NCBI RefSeq assembly: GCF_016741775.1
Contig: NZ_JAERRK010000020.1
Span: 108,544 to 172,543 of the forward strand
Direction of reading: 5' to 3'
Source of the DNA: Streptomyces actinomycinicus
Lineage (GTDB): Bacteria > Actinomycetota > Actinomycetes > Streptomycetales > Streptomycetaceae
Length of the DNA: 64,000 bases
A program made the translations under genes and the position numbers. Positions 62,829 through 64,000 of this stretch are shown one piece after another (position 1 is the first letter of the stretch; every line of letters begins with the position of its first letter). The notes under the pieces were generated by a model that saw only the letters and a list, made by a program, of their open reading frames with translations, was not told the DNA's origin and ran no database searches.

Positions 62829-63905
62829 ATGACCGGCATCGACGGACCCGTCCTGTTCCACACCACCGGCCGGGCCGCCCGCATCACCCTCAACAGGCCG
62901 AAGGTCCTCAACGCCCTCAACCACGAGATGGTCCGCCTCATCGACGAGGCGCTCAGGCGCTGGGAGCGCGACCCGGCCGTGGAGACGGTGGTCATCACCG
63001 GTGCCGGGGAGCGCGGCCTGTGCGCGGGTGGCGACATCCGCAGCATCCACGACGACGCCCGCGACGGCGACGGCACCGCATCCGCGGCGTTCTGGCACGA
63101 CGAGTACCACCTCAACGCCCGGATCGCCCGCTACTCCAAGCCGTACGTCGCCGTCATGGACGGCATCGTGATGGGCGGCGGGGTCGGCCTCTCCGCGCAC
63201 GGCAGCGTCCGGATCGTCACCGAACGGTCGCGGGTCGCGATGCCGGAGACCGGGATCGGCTTCGTCCCGGACGTAGGCGGCACCTACCTGCTGGCCCACG
63301 CCCCCGGCGAACTGGGCACACATCTGGCGCTGACCGGCGCACACATCGGCGCCGGTGACGCCCTGCTCTGCGGGCTCGCCGACCACTACGTACCCTCCGA
63401 CGCCGTCCGGCACCTCGTCGACGACCTCGCCGACATGCCCGTACGCGAGGCACTCGCCCGGCACGTGCGGCCGTCCCCCGAAGGCGAGTTGGCCGGTCGG
63501 CGGAAGTGGATCGACCCCTGCTACGCAGCCGGCACGGTCGAGGAGATCACCGACCGGCTGCTCGCTCACCCGGATCCGGCCGCCAAGGAAGCCGCCGAGA
63601 CCCTGCTCGCCAGGTCGCCGACCGCCCTCAAGGTCACCCTGGTCGCCCTGCGCCGCGCCCGGCGCCTCGGCCCGCTGGAGCGGGTCCTCGACCAGGAGTA
63701 CCGCGTCTCCTGCGCCGCCCTGAGCACCCCCGACCTGGTGGAGGGCATCCGCGCCCAGGTCATCGACAAGGACCGCAACCCGCGCTGGTCGCCCGACACG
63801 CCGGCCGGGGTGACCGACGCCGACGTCCGGCGCTTCTTCGCTCCGCTCGGCGAGCACGAACTCGGCCTGGCCGGGCCCGACTCCACCACGGAGGACGCCC
63901 GGTGA
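62829..63905 (+). CDS. 3-hydroxyisobutyryl-CoA hydrolase-like enoyl-CoA hydratase/isomerase family protein
   Basis: This 358-residue crotonase-fold protein has ARITLNRPKVLNALNHEMV near residues 17-35, GLCAGGDIRSIHDD near 64-77 (oxyanion loop), and PYVAVMDGIVMGGGVGLSAHG near 103-123. The 3-hydroxyisobutyryl-CoA hydrolase signature MPETGIGFVPDVGGTYLLA runs near 138-156, where a Glu and Asp act in thioester hydrolysis. It would act in valine breakdown. GGAGG lies 7 bp before ATG 62829. The stop overlaps the next GTG (GTGA), so a following gene is coupled. Confidence 0.9.
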   Translation: MTGIDGPVLFHTTGRAARITLNRPKVLNALNHEMVRLIDEALRRWERDPAVETVVITGAGERGLCAGGDIRSIHDDARDGDGTASAAFWHDEYHLNARIARYSKPYVAVMDGIVMGGGVGLSAHGSVRIVTERSRVAMPETGIGFVPDVGGTYLLAHAPGELGTHLALTGAHIGAGDALLCGLADHYVPSDAVRHLVDDLADMPVREALARHVRPSPEGELAGRRKWIDPCYAAGTVEEITDRLLAHPDPAAKEAAETLLARSPTALKVTLVALRRARRLGPLERVLDQEYRVSCAALSTPDLVEGIRAQVIDKDRNPRWSPDTPAGVTDADVRRFFAPLGEHELGLAGPDSTTEDAR

Positions 63906-64000
63906 GCCGTACCGTCGCAGCCGTCCGGCGCCCGTTCCGCCGCGCCTTCGCGACAGCGGACCGGAACGTGGAAACGGGCGCCTTCGCCGACGGACGGCCG
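63902..64000 (+). CDS. Start of a following gene, cut by the window edge
   Basis: GTG 63902 overlaps the hydrolase stop (GTGA) and stays open to the window end, giving 33 residues (MSRTVAAVRRPFRRAFATAD...). It is too short to identify. Coupling suggests a partner in acyl-CoA metabolism. Confidence 0.45.
   Translation, partial: MSRTVAAVRRPFRRAFATADRNVETGAFADGRP

Overview
The window reads as chromosomal DNA from a Streptomyces or close relative. G+C is very high, third codon positions are nearly always G or C, GTG and TTG starts are common, and genes are joined by 1-4 bp overlaps (ATGA, GTGA, TGATG). Marker families agree: a two-domain chaplin with a sortase signal, ergothioneine genes, a SpoIIE-type phosphatase with PAS and GAF domains, and DUF2243/CtaG. 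I make this judgement from reading only; no database was searched.

Layout. 0-4 kb: a LysR regulator (cut by the window edge) diverges from a three-gene succinate dehydrogenase/fumarate reductase operon. 4-13 kb: an unknown protein, an OlsB/PlsC-like acyltransferase pair, a UvrA paralogue, small stress-type genes, a luciferase-like oxidoreductase, a HAD phosphatase, dodecin and a solute-binding lipoprotein preceded by a DasR-like operator. 13-17.5 kb: egtABCD on the minus strand, without egtE. 17.7-31 kb: a PARG/macrodomain-like protein, a PemK-like toxin, flotillin plus a small OB-like partner, an amidase, an esterase, an FMN reductase divergent from TetR with two matching palindromes between them, LacI, thioredoxin, a FAD disulfide reductase, peptide deformylase and a PepSY protein. 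31-35 kb: a decayed M56 peptidase tail, a TPR protein, CtaG plus DUF2243, and the chaplin. 35-42 kb and 45.7-46.7 kb: a membrane/glycosyl-transfer cluster (polytopic membrane protein, Mo oxidoreductase, methyltransferase, DUF2064, GT2, two-component pair, epimerase).

43.2-48 kb is rearranged. It holds an A+T-richer gene fusing a TerD domain to a PD-(D/E)xK nuclease-like domain, then the 3' half of a tRNA gene with a terminator, then an ABC exporter fused out of frame to a beheaded methyltransferase. 48-64 kb: an M20 amidohydrolase; a minus-strand run of two giant unrecognised proteins (1224 and 1384 aa) followed by a secreted S1 protease; a SpoIIE phosphatase; an S8 protease; and a 3-hydroxyisobutyryl-CoA hydrolase-like gene.

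A recurring oddity is short tandem duplication anchored at or next to stop codons of unrelated genes (egtD, tetR, trxA, M20, giant protein A, SpoIIE, S8), plus in-frame minisatellites inside several genes. The strongest candidates for undescribed biology are the giant-protein/protease operon and the TerD-nuclease fusion.
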